From Hetaerina americana (taxonomy: Eukaryota; Arthropoda; Insecta; Odonata; Calopterygidae), in NCBI GenBank assembly GCA_022747635.1, contig JAKTNV010000001.1, forward strand, positions 22,504,072-22,568,071: DNA of 64,000 nt, given 5' to 3'. The notes below the pieces were generated by a model, which worked only from the letters and a program-made list of their open reading frames with translations, made no database searches and had not been told where the DNA came from. Position 1 is the stretch's first letter, and the number at the start of each line of letters is the position of its first letter. A program made the translations under genes and the position numbers. This document shows, one piece after another, positions 1 through 14,071 of the stretch.

Positions 1-325
<325 letters not shown>

Positions 326-424
326 TGTATTTTTCACCAATTGCCATTGTCTTTGGGAAAATGATTATTATTAGGTAGAATGAGAGATAATAATGGATGA
401 AAAATTAAAAAGGACAAAACTAAC

Positions 425-629
425 TTCTCTCGTAGGCCTCAACTATTTCCTTGATCTCCCTGTTGTTCTTGGTGCAGAGAATCTCAACAAGGGCCTGCTC
501 ATCGGTTCCGATGCCAGCCATCGCATGGTGACACTGCTTAGCCAGGTAGTCACAAGGGGTGTACATGAGACCGATGATCACATCTTCAAATTTTCCACCC
601 AGCTCACTCTTCAGATCCTTAATGATATC
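425..629 (-). CDS. Annexin gene A, exon 4 (end of repeat 1, start of repeat 2)
   Basis: Internal exon of an annexin, a calcium-dependent phospholipid-binding protein. The acceptor is a CAG ending at 630 and the donor is GTTAGT at 424-419. It is 205 nt: 68 codons plus one base, entering in phase 0 and leaving in phase 1. It begins DIIKDLKSELGGKFEDVI, the end of annexin repeat 1. The E of LKSELGG is the acidic partner of the repeat 1 calcium site, whose KGMGT loop is in exon 3, 31 kb away. It then starts repeat 2 with AMAGIGTDEQALVEILCTK, in which the usual basic residue before GxGT is Ala. The wording (VIIGLM, DYLAKQ, AMAGIGT) is closest to my memory of insect annexin B10. The following exons lie beyond the left edge. 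Confidence 0.95.
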
Positions 630-852
630 CTGCAATAAGAAAAAGAGGCACAAAATTAGTAAAATCCATCAAGGAAAAAGGCCAATGATCACTTTGGTTT
701 CAATCAAGGTGATTTATAGAATACAATTTTTCGGGGGTGGAAAGAATTTATAAGCTATAAAAAGACTAATCAGACACGTAATTTGAATTTTAGAGAAAGC
801 AAATTAATGCAGAAAGAAAATAATTAAAATGTATATCCATGTGAATAAATAT

Positions 853-1132
853 ATAAACCATAAACACAGTATTCAACCCAAAGTTTGATTTAATAGGTGA
901 TGGTAGAGTTCACCCAGTACTAAGCCGACAGCGTGTGAAATTCACACATCTGGGTAGGGGGGCCAGTTCCTTTCCCTGTGCTGGTTATGGTTTCCCAGGA
1001 AGATCTGGTTACCGAAAAATCACATAGCTTGAGTGGATCTGCAGGTGCCCAGAGTGCCTTGCCCGGGAATCTCGAACACAGGACCCTCAGGTCAGCAGTC
1101 CAACGCTCTACCCCATGGACTACCACAACCCA
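853..1132 (-). mobile_element. tRNA-derived SINE, family 1, copy 1
   Basis: About 280 bases matching 41457-41740 along the whole length, with scattered substitutions and small indels. Read on the minus strand it starts with a tRNA-like head: an A-box-like stretch near 1116-1100 (around GTAGAGCGTTGG) and a degraded B box (TTCGAG) near 1072-1078. The unrelated body ends near 853. The head end abuts the TA tract at 1137. The repeated TAGGTGAT and CCCAGTACTAAGCC blocks are shared by both copies. Confidence 0.85.
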
Positions 1133-1133
1133 C

Positions 1134-1136
<3 letters not shown>

Positions 1137-1189
<53 letters not shown>

Positions 1190-1205
1190 TATATTTGATA
1201 TATAT
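1137..1205. repeat. (TA)n microsatellite
   Basis: TA dinucleotide tract with small interruptions, immediately beyond the tRNA-like head of the SINE at 853-1132. Confidence 0.95.
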
Positions 1206-1804
1206 AATATTTTTTTTATTATAATAAATATATTTTTTTGTATCAGCACTATTCAATTGTGCGAATAATCTACAAAGCTTAGATATAAAATTTAAAAAAA
1301 AAGGACGGTAGGATACATAATTGGCTCGGCACGTGTAATGTCAAAATTTGGTTAGGAATAGTGTCTTAATTTCTGCGACAGACAACATGCAGAAACAGAA
1401 TGTACCAATTTTAAAATTCTTGGATACTAAACCACAAGCATTTAATCTGATTCATGAAAAAATTACCAAACAACATGTCACCGCAAAGATTCATGAGAAA
1501 TCTGTGAAACATCCCTTTGGTTAACTAAGACAAAGACTATTGGGCGCATCCCCTGAGAAATAGGCCAACCAGAATGATGTCAGACCTAGTGGCAAAGCGT
1601 TCACACATCCTCCGAGGTTAGTCACGCAGACACACAGCAATAACTTTCTAATTAACTGAGCAGATGTGTAACTGAGGTAGCTAGTAAGTCCTTGAAGGGC
1701 AATTTGCTTAGATTATCCACTTTGAAATTAGTCTACATCTCGCGAGTCAAAATGCATGGATGCGACATGAAGCAATTAAATACTCATTTCAAGCCGTCCT
1801 TGGA

Positions 1805-1822
1805 ATATATATATATATATAT

Positions 1823-1871
<49 letters not shown>

Positions 1872-1876
1872 TATAT
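1805..1876. repeat. (TA)n/(CA)n microsatellite
   Basis: TA tract interrupted by CACAT and followed by an ACACAC run. No coding sequence is attached. Confidence 0.95.
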
Positions 1877-2704
1877 ATTAAGTAGTCAATTTCGTAAATA
1901 AAAGATAAAAATCGAAGACGTTTCAAATGCCCGCAATCTCAAAATATTTTGTATATTTTTGTCGATTCCCCTTCATAATTATCAATGGAAGGGATTTAAA
2001 TGGGACGTTGTGGAAGGATCGGCCACAATCATGTAAAGACACGTTCTTACTGGTAATGCCGGTATTCTTTGACAGGCGTACGGTCGTGAAACTTGTTTTA
2101 TCTGTTAGACGAAGTTTTTGAAGAATATATAGAAGACTAGCTAACACTCAAGACTAACATCAAATACGGAAAAGGGGAATATGATCTTTGGTCACTCATG
2201 TAATAGTTATTAAATCTTACCGCAGAGAAATTCTTTCTTAAAGAATCCTGAGAAATATCCCTTTGATCATCTCCATTGGGATTTACGCCTTTGACGAATA
2301 TCGGACACACATTAGCGATCTGAATCTATTTCTCCCTTGAGTCCCGCGAACAGAGAAGCGGTCCTCACAGGCGTTTAACTTCACTGTTCCGAGATTTGAG
2401 GAGAAAATTACTGAAATACGTAATTTATTTGAAATGCTTAAACCACAATAAAAATCATACGCGGCATGATTTGATTTGGGGTAAAGTCGCGCGTCTCCAA
2501 AAGTAGAAAAAAAAACCACGCGCTCTCTCCCGGGAGAGTCTATAAGTAGCGAATTTTGCCTAAATTTACCGCGACAGTCCATTACAAATGTCAGTGAACT
2601 AGGGGTTAAATAGGCCGAGAAAACACACGAATAGAAATTTAGGAGGTGACAGATTTGCCTAGGTAGTGAGGCGACATACATGGACCATTATGAAAGCATT
2701 GCGC

Positions 2705-3215
2705 AGGATTTTATTGTTCCGCGATTATCCATGGCAGCGCGGTAAAACTGGTAGGGAAATGAGGTTGGGATCTGTCCTTCCAACGCAGCCTGTTGCCAGT
2801 TTCCTCCGAGCTATCTGAGCTGAAAGACGTGCATCCGCGTGAAATATGTTTTCCTACTTTGTAACACGGCGCGATGGATCGCCCTGCTACACGCCATGTG
2901 CCCCTAGTCACACGTCCTTCATCGTTACCAACCTCCTGGCCTGGGGCACCACCTCGGTAGTCCCCCAGCCCCCTTACAGTTCCGACTTGTCCCCGTGCGA
3001 CTTTTTTTTTGTCTCCCCGATTGAACTGAGAGGTGAAATGAAAGCATTGGTAGACCGTGGAAAACATCCAAAAGCATGTTAAAACGTTCCTGAGAAACAT
3101 TCTCACCCAGGAGTGTCAGAATGCCTTCCAGGCACGGAAGACATGTCTCTGCAACAGTCGCATACGTTACCAGCGAAAATTCAAAATTCGCGATACTTTT
3201 TGAGCAGACCTCGTA
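2705..3215 (+). pseudogene. Mariner-family transposase relic with 3' terminal repeat
   Basis: The frame at 2846-3082 contains a recognisable C-terminal third of a mariner transposase: APSHTS (counterpart of the second catalytic Asp region, with the Asp degraded), then PPYSSDLSPCDFFF, where the final Asp is the last residue of the DD34D triad. After about 3082 the frame is broken, but related sequence continues to a terminal-repeat-like end at 3191-3215 (on the minus strand TACGAGGTCTGCTCAAAAAG). Sequence from 2705 to 2845 may be an earlier, decayed part. No intact transposase remains. It lies inside gene A intron 3. Confidence 0.75.
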
Positions 3216-6200
3216 AATACACTTAAATAGCTTAAAAAGAGAGATCTAATATTTTTTGTATCCTGGCAATCACATGAGAGGCATTCAATTCTTTTTCGTT
3301 CAAATCGGAAGTATGTACACTTGGAGGAGATTTGTTCTTTTCGGGGATGGGAGGGGTATGGAGGAGAGAGGGTTAACTATTTTGACGGAGCGAAATGAAT
3401 TACTTCGGTCAATTTACCACTTTTCTACCTCTCCACTACACCTCGAAGGATTTTGAATAATTTTTTTAGGACATACAAATAAAGAGTTTCCGGACGAGAA
3501 AATCATGCCCTCAATTGCATTCCTCTATCACACATTTCTGGATCGGCATTAAATTCCTCGAAGAAGCGACTCAAAAAAAATAAAAACAGCGTTACATTAA
3601 CCAGACTATGATATACGGCTGTTCGCTTTGTAAAACAACACACCCAATTAAGTTACGGAAAGTTTTCGCGGAAAGAATAAGGAATTTCCGCCGAGAAAAA
3701 AGAATTAAAAAGAATAAGAGAAAGACGTTTGAAGACAATAAAACCGAAACTGAAGTGCTAAGAACAATTATATGACGCAAATAGAATTCTTTTGTTTTCT
3801 TATCCGACGTCTTGTAAAATTTAAGAGTAAAGCACGTCCCTTTTTTGCTATGGAATGATACATAATTCGCGTTCCGATGTCGTGAGATGTCTTATGGGTC
3901 TCCCGTGGATTAAATTTTATGGTGGATTTAGTATTTGCTCCGCCGTTATTTAGTGAGGAAATACGAAGAAACCATACACTTATTTCTTACGCCTAACGTC
4001 ACTCAGATTTCCTGACGAAGTTTCGCGAAATCCCATTCAAGTTATGACTTCACAAATTCTTAACTCCGCCCAACAACTGAATCAAAAGTCTTCAACAACA
4101 GTTACGATCTCGTAAAGAGCGTCAAGAAGGTCCCAAAAGAAGAAATTTAAAATGATTTAGTCAAACAGTCACCCACTAATTTGCATTTTTTTTAATGGTT
4201 TATACATACACACGCACGCATATATGCATATAACACGATAAAATAGACATTATTGTTATCTCAAAACAATTGTGCCGCATAGCTTTGGCAATTCCCATCA
4301 AATTCTTTATGGGTTGTAATGACCGTATGCTAAGCAAGGAGACCCACCGCATTTAAGAAATCCACGAAAAAACAAAGAAAGAAAACGCAATTGACCGGTA
4401 GTAAATGCGTGTGTCACGCGGTCCTTCTACACTCTACAGAGATTATGATCACCCGATGCGAAAAACAAGAAGGGTACGGATAAAATACGGTGTCGGGTCG
4501 GTCGAAAGAACCTGGTGAAGGCTTCCAAGAGATTACAACGGAATCTGCGACGATATTTCTATCGATCGGGACGGTGGAGGAGGTGGTGGTATTACGCAAC
4601 AGAACTCCCGCTGTGTTCCGGGATCTCCCGTCTAGAAGGGCAAGAAGTAGGTCCTTTTCCGGGAGGTGGAGAACGTTGCAGAACTAGAACGCTGCACGAT
4701 CCAGTGAACGAGTGCAGCCACTGCCCCCGAGTGAAACGAGTTGCAAAACGTCACCATCGGAATAATGGCTAACGGGAATAATTCCGACAAACGAACCCAG
4801 ATTTTCCACGAGTTAATTCATGGACCAAATCTCCCCCACACTCAACATGATTTTTAAATAGCTCTCTAATTGAGATAATATTCACACCTATGACGCAATA
4901 GAACTCGGGCAATAAAACTGTCGGGTGTTTCATTATCACGACTCATACTCTTTGAGTCATTTGGCGCAATTTAAGGTACAAAAGAAACACTTGATCAAAC
5001 AAGGAAACTCACTCGTTAGTCGCAATTTGCGTCAAGGCGACGACAGCCATGAGATGATGTTCCTGCTCAACAGGATGAAAATTGCGATTTTCTGATATAT
5101 CTTCCCCTTAGCGCAGAACTGCGTACGTAGTTGAATAAGGTCGAAAGGAAACTGTTGAAAACATATTGAAATAATGTATAATATTATTATTTCGAGTGGT
5201 ATTCTGCCAGTTATGATAGGTTTAAGCTGGACAAAAAGCGTAAATATCGTCTCATTTACCATACTCAACTAACAAGACACAAGCCGGTACCCGGACGTAT
5301 GTCAACAGACGTGTGACTGTATGATAAACTCTCCTTCAATTATGCGTAAATTCTCTACCTCGCTTCATTATATGTTCAATATGCTGTATCCTTTTCCTTC
5401 TCCAATCTCGTAGGTCTAACGTTCTCCCCTCTACCACATCAGTCCTCAACATCCCATTGGTAATGAAAATGCTCTAAGTCTTCCTTTCCTGCCTCTGTCT
5501 CCTTAAGATTTCTCCGAAGAAACCTCTCTCATTCCCCACAATGCCTCGCACATTCCCGTCCATGTTACTCTTTCCATTTTTCTCTCCAAGAGTCATCTCT
5601 AAACGCCAACCATCAAAGCCGTATCATCTTCAGCCTCAACGACTATGTTTCCGCGCCGTACAAAACTACGCTCTATGTCAAAGTTTCCACTTGTCATCTC
5701 GTGACATCCTTACGTCAAGGACAAATCCCTCATGATGTCCATACTACTTTCACCATCTAACTTTAGTTAACTTCATAGATAAGTGAACCTGATACACCTG
5801 CTCTCTTGAGTTATGCCATCCAATTCTTAGATATCCCATTATGCTTTGTACATTGAGCCACATAGGGAATGGCAGATATTTTCGAGTTTGAAAATATCCG
5901 AGAAACGCGTCTAAAACTGTTTTTTTTACAACTCTTAAAATATCCAAATCATCAACTCTAAAAGTAAACAATCGCTAATGTTAAACAAAACCGCCAATGG
6001 TCGACCCTCTTTTTTTTTAAAATAAAGTCTCGTTTCTCACGCTCGTATTTTTTGCGACACTGCTCACGTTGAAGATACGAACGAGAGTGGAAGGAATATG
6101 TTATCAAATTTATGCTTCCCTTGGATATATGTTTACTTCTCATCCGCAAAAATCTTTTGAGGAGTTCGTCTATCATACTCTTTGATTGTTGCGTCATTGT

Positions 6201-8794
6201 TCCGAGGAAACTCACGAGGAAGTTCGAATAATACCGTTGCGACATTCCAGATGAATCAGCCGAGATGACGATCTGGGAGGGCCGGGATTATCTCTTTTGA
6301 CTTCAGCGTTACGAATAAAACTTTTACGGTTGATGTATCCTTAATAAGTTCAAGGCGGGAAGGGGGCTTAAAAGAGTCCCTCAAATGACATGAACGCAGC
6401 CGACCTTCGAAAGCGCACCGCCGTCACCCACCACACGCACGCGACTGGTCCATATGACCGACCACTCATTTGGTCGAGGGACAATGGCGAAATTGGTTCC
6501 GTTGAATTCCTCTCTCTCTCTATCTCTCTCTCCGAGGGCATCTGCTCTTGGCGGCGACTCCTGACAAGACGGTGCAAGAGAAGGCGGCAGAGATGTGAAA
6601 TAGATTCACGCGTATCTCCGTTGGGCTCGTTTGTGGACCATTAAAGAATGGTTCCTTACTCATTAAAGTGGTTACCACATATCTGAGGTAGGATAAGAGA
6701 GTCTGAGAATGGGGAGGAGGTGACCAAAGTTTCCTTTCCTTCAAGTCTCCGTGGTGAAGACGCCACCCATTAAAACTTGTGACAGAAAGTTATTTTAATA
6801 AGGAAAATATAATTGAATGAAAAGAAAAAGCAAAAGGAAGAAATACTGTGCATATCCACAATCGATTGTTGAATGAAGATAACTTTTCGAATCTCCATTT
6901 AACACTAAACGGAACAAAAGAAAACAGACAGGCACGACAAGTGAAAAATTCGCGCGGAGCAGACATAATTGGAGGAAAAATGAAAGGCAGATCAGGAGAG
7001 GGAAATTATTTATTTATTATTTAATGCAAAATTTGAAGAAAAAAAATGATACAGATATATAAATAAATCAAGATTCTATTTTCAATTCTTTCAATACGCC
7101 AAGAAGTGGTGGATTGACTTGGACAGTCGAGTGACTGGGTTAGCCGAGTGACTAATGAGGAAGTCTTTAAAGGAGTTGATTGAAGGCAGATGGCACTGAT
7201 AAGAAGAAGAGGATGAACTAAGGAGTTATTCTGGGCAGAAAAGATCCATCGAGGTTCCCAGCAGAATGGACGACGATGCTAAAGAAGAGCGATAGGGTAA
7301 AAGATGCCTTACGATAAACTTTCTCTTATGTATGTCTTACGACAAAGGTAATTACTCACTAAACGTTAACACGATATAAATGCGAAGAATAATAAAATTA
7401 CAGCAATATCGGCATGCATGTATGTACCTATTGCAAACTGATGAAGTCGAAGAAAAAACTTTATAAGTAGGGAATTTTTCTGTCCTGTTTATTGGTGCAG
7501 CTGCATAGAGCGATGTCCCTTGAGTTCATTTTTTTCTGGAGAAGCAATTAGATCACGCCATCTATCTCTCTCTCGTATCCATGGAATCCTAACATATCTC
7601 CAAAATATTTACTGTACGCCGAAAAGAATATTAACTCATCAGAACAATTATGGAGACGCACTTCTCTGAAGGGACTCATTTACCAAACAGCCTCATGTTT
7701 CAGTTCATCACATAGTATGCTTGATAGAATGAGAAAATTAAATAAAACAGCGGGATGAGTGAGGTGTAAATGGAGGAAGATATTTTTACATTTTAGAGTT
7801 AATAAGCTAAAAGAATTACTTTTAGTTTTTCCTTGCCGTTACCATTGGGAGTTTGGAGAAAATTTGAGGAGGAGAGAAATGCCCAAAACATTGCTCCTAT
7901 CCGAAAGAATTTGAAGCACCTTTATAACCATATTTGATTCTATATTAATAATCTTGCTACCATGATTCTCTCTTTGCATTGCATACTGAGAGGCTCTTCA
8001 TCACATTTTTCCACTGTTTGAACTTAACAGGTATCAATAAACGTATTAATAAATGTCTAGGATTCAATGGATTTCATTGACCTGATTCTATTTCGAAAAG
8101 AAAAAAAACACAACAATGTTAATTCCACTTAATTCTTTAATTTTACGACCCGGGTTTCAATACATACTATCATAATCACTGTGTGCTGAAACACAGGTCG
8201 TCAAAAAATTTAAAAAATGAAGTTTAATTAACTTAGCTGTTTTTTTTCTTTCCGTAATGGAATATTTCCACTAAGTCAAGCCTGAAACTGCAAATTCTAC
8301 TCATTCTATTTGATGATGTAAAACCCTAAAAACCTAATAAAGTTCAAAGGTTGGAAAATCGGTACTTATTGGTCATCCACTATGTTCCAATTACACCATA
8401 TCACGTTTGACTCTTCGAAATTGGTTTGCGTGAATATTTCCTCCGGGAAACACTTTTTTCTATCTCTACGTTCAGCGAAGTGTGTTTTTGTCACGAGAAA
8501 AATAACCCAACGACATCGTTGAAGCGGGCACTTACTGACCAAGGATCAGTTTTCCAGAAGAGTTCACATATTTCACCTTCGTGACTCTTGCCTTTCTGCA
8601 TATTAAAATAGACCCAAATCTACTGGCAACATTTTCGTCGGTCGCCAAGATTCACTAGGTGATAAGACCACGTAAAAAGAAGCAAAAGCTCTCTCTCGAA
8701 TAGTGATTTCATTTTTAACAGATTCATTCACATTACTACCTACACTGCCCCACCAAAAACTGTAATTGCCACATGCTGGAACAAGTAAATAAAT

Positions 8795-9370
8795 ATAATT
8801 AGCTGTGGGTAATCATTGATCAAAATATTAACTTTGGTGAACATATTTTAAAAACAAATTACAAATTAAATTACATCCTTCGTCAAGTTCACTACATTAC
8901 TAGTTTAGTATGTTTGAATGGCATGAATGAAGTGAATTTTGCACTGGTTGAGAGCTTTTAAAATACGGTATAACAGCCTCGGGCTCCACTAGGGTTCTAC
9001 AAAAATTAGTATACTAAAAAATGAAGAGCAAAAAATCGTAGAGAAAATGTCTGAGACTAGATAAAAAAATACAAATATTCTAGATGGAAGAAATATCTTT
9101 CAAAAATTAGGAATTCTGCCGGTAGAAAGACTGTATAGATATGTTATCATAATAGGAAACTAATTCTTTGACAAATATAAAATACCTGATTCAAATAAAA
9201 AGGAATGACTTTTATGGGACAATATTAAGAAAAAACAAAGAAATTTTATACGAATCAAGGTAGACGAAAATTGGATGTTACTGTATCTTTAATTTTGAAT
9301 GAAATACCCAAAGATTTCGGAATATTACCGTCAGTAAATGCTGAGAAAAGGGAAAATAAAAAAGACTGGC
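8795..9370 (+). pseudogene. Decayed LINE reverse transcriptase (Jockey/CR1-like) C-terminal relic
   Basis: Conceptual reading in shifting frames gives VIIDQNINFGEHI near 8808-8850, LRQVHYITS near 8880, VESF..KYGITASGST near 8947-8990 and GILPVERLYRYVI near 9112-9150. These match, in order, the conserved segments after the YADD box of Jockey- or CR1-type non-LTR retrotransposons. Many stops and shifts show it is dead. The family call is inference from motif order. Confidence 0.6.
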
Positions 9371-10570
9371 TATTACACAGAATGGATTAGGGCTTGGAAA
9401 AAATCTCGACATCATATATGTAGCTTTATAATTGCAACACTTTAAGCCATCATTTTTGTTCATGTGGCATCAGCTGTCAAGCCAGAACTGACTGGCTTGG
9501 TAGGACCAGAGGAAGTGTTCCATTTATAAAAATTTTAATTTATACTATTATTGTAGATTATGAAGATCATACCACTATGGTATATGATAAAGATTGTCTG
9601 TAATTGTATGTTGTATTGATTGTCTGTAATTCTGTTGCATATCATATGTATGATGAAGATTATACTACTATTGTACGTATATGATCGTCAGCCAAAATAA
9701 GCCACGTCACTTTCAGAGGATGTAATGAGAAAATCAAAATATTGCGATCATCCCTAGAACGAAGCAAAGCCTCCATTGCATCAGTTTTGGAAGAGGACGC
9801 CCGAGAGAGAGAGAGATGGGAGGGGTCCGTGCATGGCCACAAGTTTCCTCCCTGCGGTTAGCTCCCGCCAAATGAGTGCCTGATATGCCTAAATGGGCCG
9901 TCGATTATGAAATTCTGCGTTTGGAACCATCCATCCGAACAGTGAGCATTTCAACGGAAAAACAAAAAATTACCCAAGGCGCGAAATCCTGCACACTTTA
10001 GCCGACTCACAATGAAGCGATGGGTGTGTGAAGAGAACCTTATTTCATTATGCATAGTCTCCGCACCGCTATTCGACCGCACAAATTCCCCAAGACGATT
10101 CCACTGATTCAAAGTCCACAGAACTGCTAGTTACAAATAATTTTTGCCGTTTTTCATCCTGAATTAAGGGAAAAAACTTTGGTAAAAGTGAGTAGAAATT
10201 TGACATCCCCGCCGCCAATTACAAATGCCTAAACTTAAGTGGCCACTACGATTAGTACAAGTAAGCTGCTGGACCAAACAACCCTGACCACCTTTCTCAA
10301 TTTCAAAATTTAATTCTCCGCTTCTCTTGCAGTTAATACGAACATGAGAGACACGAAAATAAGGGCTTTTCTACAGGGTAACTTCTATAGATCTCACGTT
10401 TACATTCTTCTGCAAAGTTTGGTATTTTGATAGTTCTCCATGAAGTGATTTATCAAGCCAACCTTTTAAGCTTGCCACGGTGTCACGACACTGGTTTTTT
10501 TCAAAATTGTATTTTTACTTCAATATTTTCGTCGGCATTTTTTCCGAAGATTGATCGACTGTAGCCTGGT

Positions 10571-10990
10571 GGGTCTTCCATATAATCATCATCATCAGTA
10601 TTTCAATCCTAAGATTGTTTTTTTAATGCAGACCTACATTCTTTTCTTTCCAGTTTTGATTCCCTCCGCCCCTTGTTAGTTTATTTCTGTTTTACGCCAT
10701 TATTAATTTTTCCTAAATATGTATTCATTTCTTGGTCTTCCTCGCGGGATTTCTTTCTTCCTTCTATTTCCCTTTCTGCATATTATCTCTCTAACTAATC
10801 AATTGTCCATCAAGTGTGTTCAATCCATTTAGTTCTTCTTTAACAAAAGGTTTTCTCCATGTAGTTCTTTCCTCTTCTGTTCTGCTTAATACAATCATGT
10901 TCCTTCCTTTGTCTGTCCATTTAATCTTCAGCATTCTTCTCTTCAGCGCCGTGTTCCGAAGGCTGGTCCACTTTTCCAAGGTTCCATGAC
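10571..10990 (-). pseudogene. RTE-like LINE 3' end, relic 1
   Basis: On the minus strand it encodes LKRRMLKIKWTDKGRN followed by EEERTTWRKPFVKEEL, the C-terminal ORF2 end of RTE-type elements. The sequence then runs to a tail that reads GATTGAAATACTGATGATGA, a short tandem trinucleotide end. The same end recurs at 18795 (minus) and 63090-63108 (plus), which marks the 3' terminus of one family. Confidence 0.7.
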
Positions 10991-11289
10991 TCTGATCAGT
11001 AGACTGTCATGCTCTATTTGCGAACCTTTTGACGAATTGCTTCCTTGTTTGCAACCTCAGGATATTGATACGTGGTAATTTTCCGTCTTAGTCGATAATG
11101 GTCTTTATTAATGCCTTCTTAGCTTGATACGGGTCGAACTTCTACCATCCCAACTGATACTGCTACTATTTCACTTGCTCTAGTTTCACTCCTCGAGTTA
11201 TGATATCTGCCTTCAGCTTCTCTCTTCCGTGCTCGTGCATTTAATTTTTTTGTTTTTATGATACAAACATATTTCCGAAGTAAATGCTT

Positions 11290-11645
11290 CATATAATATG
11301 CCTCTTAAATTGGAATGTGTATTTATAACTTTGGACCTCCTCCTCGTCGCGCCTTCCTTTCTACGATACTTAGTCTGGTTAGCAAATTCTCTTTGTCACG
11401 AGGTGAGCGAAGTTCATCCGGGTCATCCTTTCCTTATCGTTCTCCACTTTGTATTCTCCTCCACCCATATTTTTGCGCACTTCCTTATTTTATTCATCTA
11501 TTTGATCATCAGCATCCGTTTCCAGTACCAGGTCTTGAAGAAGTATCATTGCTCTGTGGCTTTTCTTTCCAGTGGTCCACGTATCCGAACCACCGAGTGT
11601 CATATTAGACGCGAAATATCCCAATTTTTCACAAGTGCTCAAACT
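11290..11645 (-). pseudogene. RTE-like LINE ORF2 C-terminal relic 2
   Basis: On the minus strand WYWKRMLMIKWMNKIRK is visible, the same WRRMLKIKWTD segment as at 10571-10990 in a more decayed copy. Flanking frames are broken. The proximity suggests two nested or adjacent insertions of one family. Confidence 0.5.
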
Positions 11646-11784
11646 GTTTGAATCTCAGATTCAAAATAGAACTTTCGAGTCTCACTAAAACTAAGTCAAA
11701 AGATTTCAAGCAATGGATTTCTTCACTTCCACGCGTCATAATACTCGGGTTCAAGATCGGTCATAATCGAGAGAATCAATAATA

Positions 11785-11852
11785 TGTATATATATATAAT
11801 ACTAATAATATAATATATATAATATATATTATATATTTGTTATTATATATAT
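11785..11852. repeat. AT-rich palindromic microsatellite
   Basis: Interrupted TA tract (ATAATACTAATAATATAAT) capable of folding on itself. Confidence 0.9.
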
Positions 11853-12834
11853 ACACAAGGATAATTTGGAGAACACCAAAACAGCAAGTATTGACGGTAT
11901 TCCAAACCAAAACTTTTATTTTCTTTGCAACTGCCATGGGAAAAGACTTTTCGAACTTCCCTCGAATTGTCCTGTACGCTCTGAGTCATTCTGATTTTAC
12001 ATCTATATCGGGGGGCATGAATTATCAAAGTGAACAGTAAATCCCACGTGGGTATAACCGGAGTTTCATCATATCGGCGTCCTCGCCGCCACAGCGGAAG
12101 AAGAGGTTTACCGAGGAAGCGAAATTTCGTCGGAAGTCCGTAATGTGGTTCCCTCGCTTTGAGATATGGCTCGTTTCATTTTGGTGAGGAAATACGTTTT
12201 TCGGAGGTTTTCAAATCCTCCAAGGAGAAGTCGAAATCTCAATAATGAGAAAGAGAGCGGTAGAGGAATAAGAATTACGATGACAGAGGGAGAGAGAGAC
12301 TCTAATGGGGACAGAGCGAAGTTCTTATAAAATTAATCTCCCACATCCTGAGGACCAAAACGCCAAAGCTAAAAAGAAGAAGAGCCGTCCTTTCATGGCG
12401 AAGAATTGACGAACCTTGACTGTCGCTAGGCAACCGATGTTCACATTTTTCTAACAACTCCAAAGAATACGGCAGTGGAGTAGCCAGCAGGTGAATACGA
12501 TACGTTGTCCTGAGTTACGGGCCTTTTATCCCGAGACATTAATTGTTCAACCAAAAAAATGTTTTTCTTCCGTTATCGAACAGCACCGGCAAACACGGAT
12601 GTGCTCATCTATTCGCTGATATTCCCATTCTCTTAAATATTGTGTGATCTCTACAATTTTTACGACAGACATGTTGGGACTCTCATTTTCTCGGAGGGAG
12701 TTAAATAATTCTGGATGAGGGAAAGAAGTTTCCACGATTAAGTATGACTTGATGACAAGAGCGCTAAACATGAATGTTTGTGAATAAATACGAGTGTTTA
12801 AAACACTTTACATGGAACGCGGTTTAGTACGGTG

Positions 12835-13160
12835 CGGAAAATTGATCATTGAAGCAAATTGACAGGAATGAGTTAGAAGGTTTTTGAGATGCTGAGTGTG
12901 GAGGAGGAGGGAAAAGGTCAAAATGGAGAGAAATAAAAACAAACGAAGAAGTGCATGGTAGGGGAGGAGAGAGGGTTGTTGGGAGAAACTAAAAGTTGGC
13001 AGGAAAGATGGATGCCGAGCATTTAGAATGGGGATGCCATGTTGAAGACTGTGACATAGAGGGAAGAACGTAAGGTTAACCCTCATTGGGAAGGAGTATG
13101 GAGAGTAGACATGTTGGAAGGAAATGAAGTGATGATGAAAGTACGTGGTATATGTAGAAT
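12835..13160 (+). pseudogene. LINE 3' ORF2 relic, AAT-tailed family, copy 1
   Basis: It shares TTGTTGGGAGAAA, GGCAGGAAAGAT and TGTTGAAGACTGT with the copies at 41855-42145 and 47945-48275 in the same order and spacing. The conceptual reading resembles the C-terminal tail of non-LTR ORF2 proteins (LLGEI, LKTV). Frames are broken. The minus-strand open frame here is a shadow. Confidence 0.55.
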
Positions 13161-13465
13161 ATGGGCTTAATATACCAGTATTGGTTGTCACTTTGTGTCA
13201 CGGCCGTGGCTAAAGAAATTCACGAGTGCTAAGTTTCGTGTTCCCCCAAAGCCAGCCTTAAATGTCCAAATACCAAACATAATATAAATTAGTTTTACCC
13301 TAGAATGGCTCTTTTCATGGACAATGTCCTCATCCGATTTGGCCGGGACTGTTGAACATCGGGCCGGGAGGCAAATACACGTCGGTAAAAATTCTGTAAG
13401 AATTAGGGAACCTATTTCGGGGTGGGGGAGGGTTACTTAAGACAATGGAAGGTAGTGAAGGATAC

Positions 13466-13530
13466 ATCTACATCTACATAATACCCCGCAAGCCGCCGCA
13501 AGGGCGTGTGGCGGGGGGTGTTAGGTCACC
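13466..13530 (+). repeat. GC-hairpin repeat, copy 1
   Basis: The block ATCTACATAATACCCCGCAA is followed by CCGCC, a short loop and a returning GGCGGGGGGTGTTAGG. The same arrangement appears at 63421-63475 on the minus strand, and more weakly at 14011-14071 and 62455-62512. The arms can form a GC-rich hairpin in otherwise AT-rich DNA. Confidence 0.7.
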
Positions 13531-14010
13531 AACCGTAAAAAGGAAAAATACCACATGCAAAAAAACAACACGGAAAATTACACCCACAGCAGCGCACACA
13601 CTCATGCAAAAATCCCTTCATCCAATACTCATGCAAACACATAAACCGCAAAACAACTAAAAAACTGCACCCCATGATGCAGCACGAAAGACATCCTACA
13701 ACACGGAAGCCAGGACACAACAAGCAAGAAATTGAAATATCACTACCACATGAAAATGCACCACGAAACACTCTACCCCCAAAGAGTCTCTAAATAGCAG
13801 GGAATGCGACCCAACGTTGCAGGTAGCAGGAATTTGCCCCCGCGGAGAGGGACGAGGGATTGAAAGGGGAACTTAAAAACAGATGAACAGAACATGAATG
13901 AAGTCATTCGGAAAGAATGGGTTATTATAGCAAAACACATAAGGTTAGTGGAAGAGCATGCATTTAAGTAGAACTAATTATTTTTTAGACGCCGAGGGTG
14001 GCAAGATACT

Positions 14011-14071
14011 CTCTACATTAGCCTTGCCTAACCCTGAAATCCACCAGGAGGACGCGTGGCAGGGGGTGTTA
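14011..14071 (+). repeat. GC-hairpin repeat, diverged copy 2
   Basis: CTCTACATTAGCC, then AATCCACCAGGAGGACGCGTGG and CAGGGGGTGTTAAAT align with the hairpin repeat at 13466-13530. More decayed. Confidence 0.45.

Noticed and set aside
4011..4040. CTGACGA followed by GAAA as a possible hammerhead
   Set aside because: No helix II can form between the core and the GAAA box.
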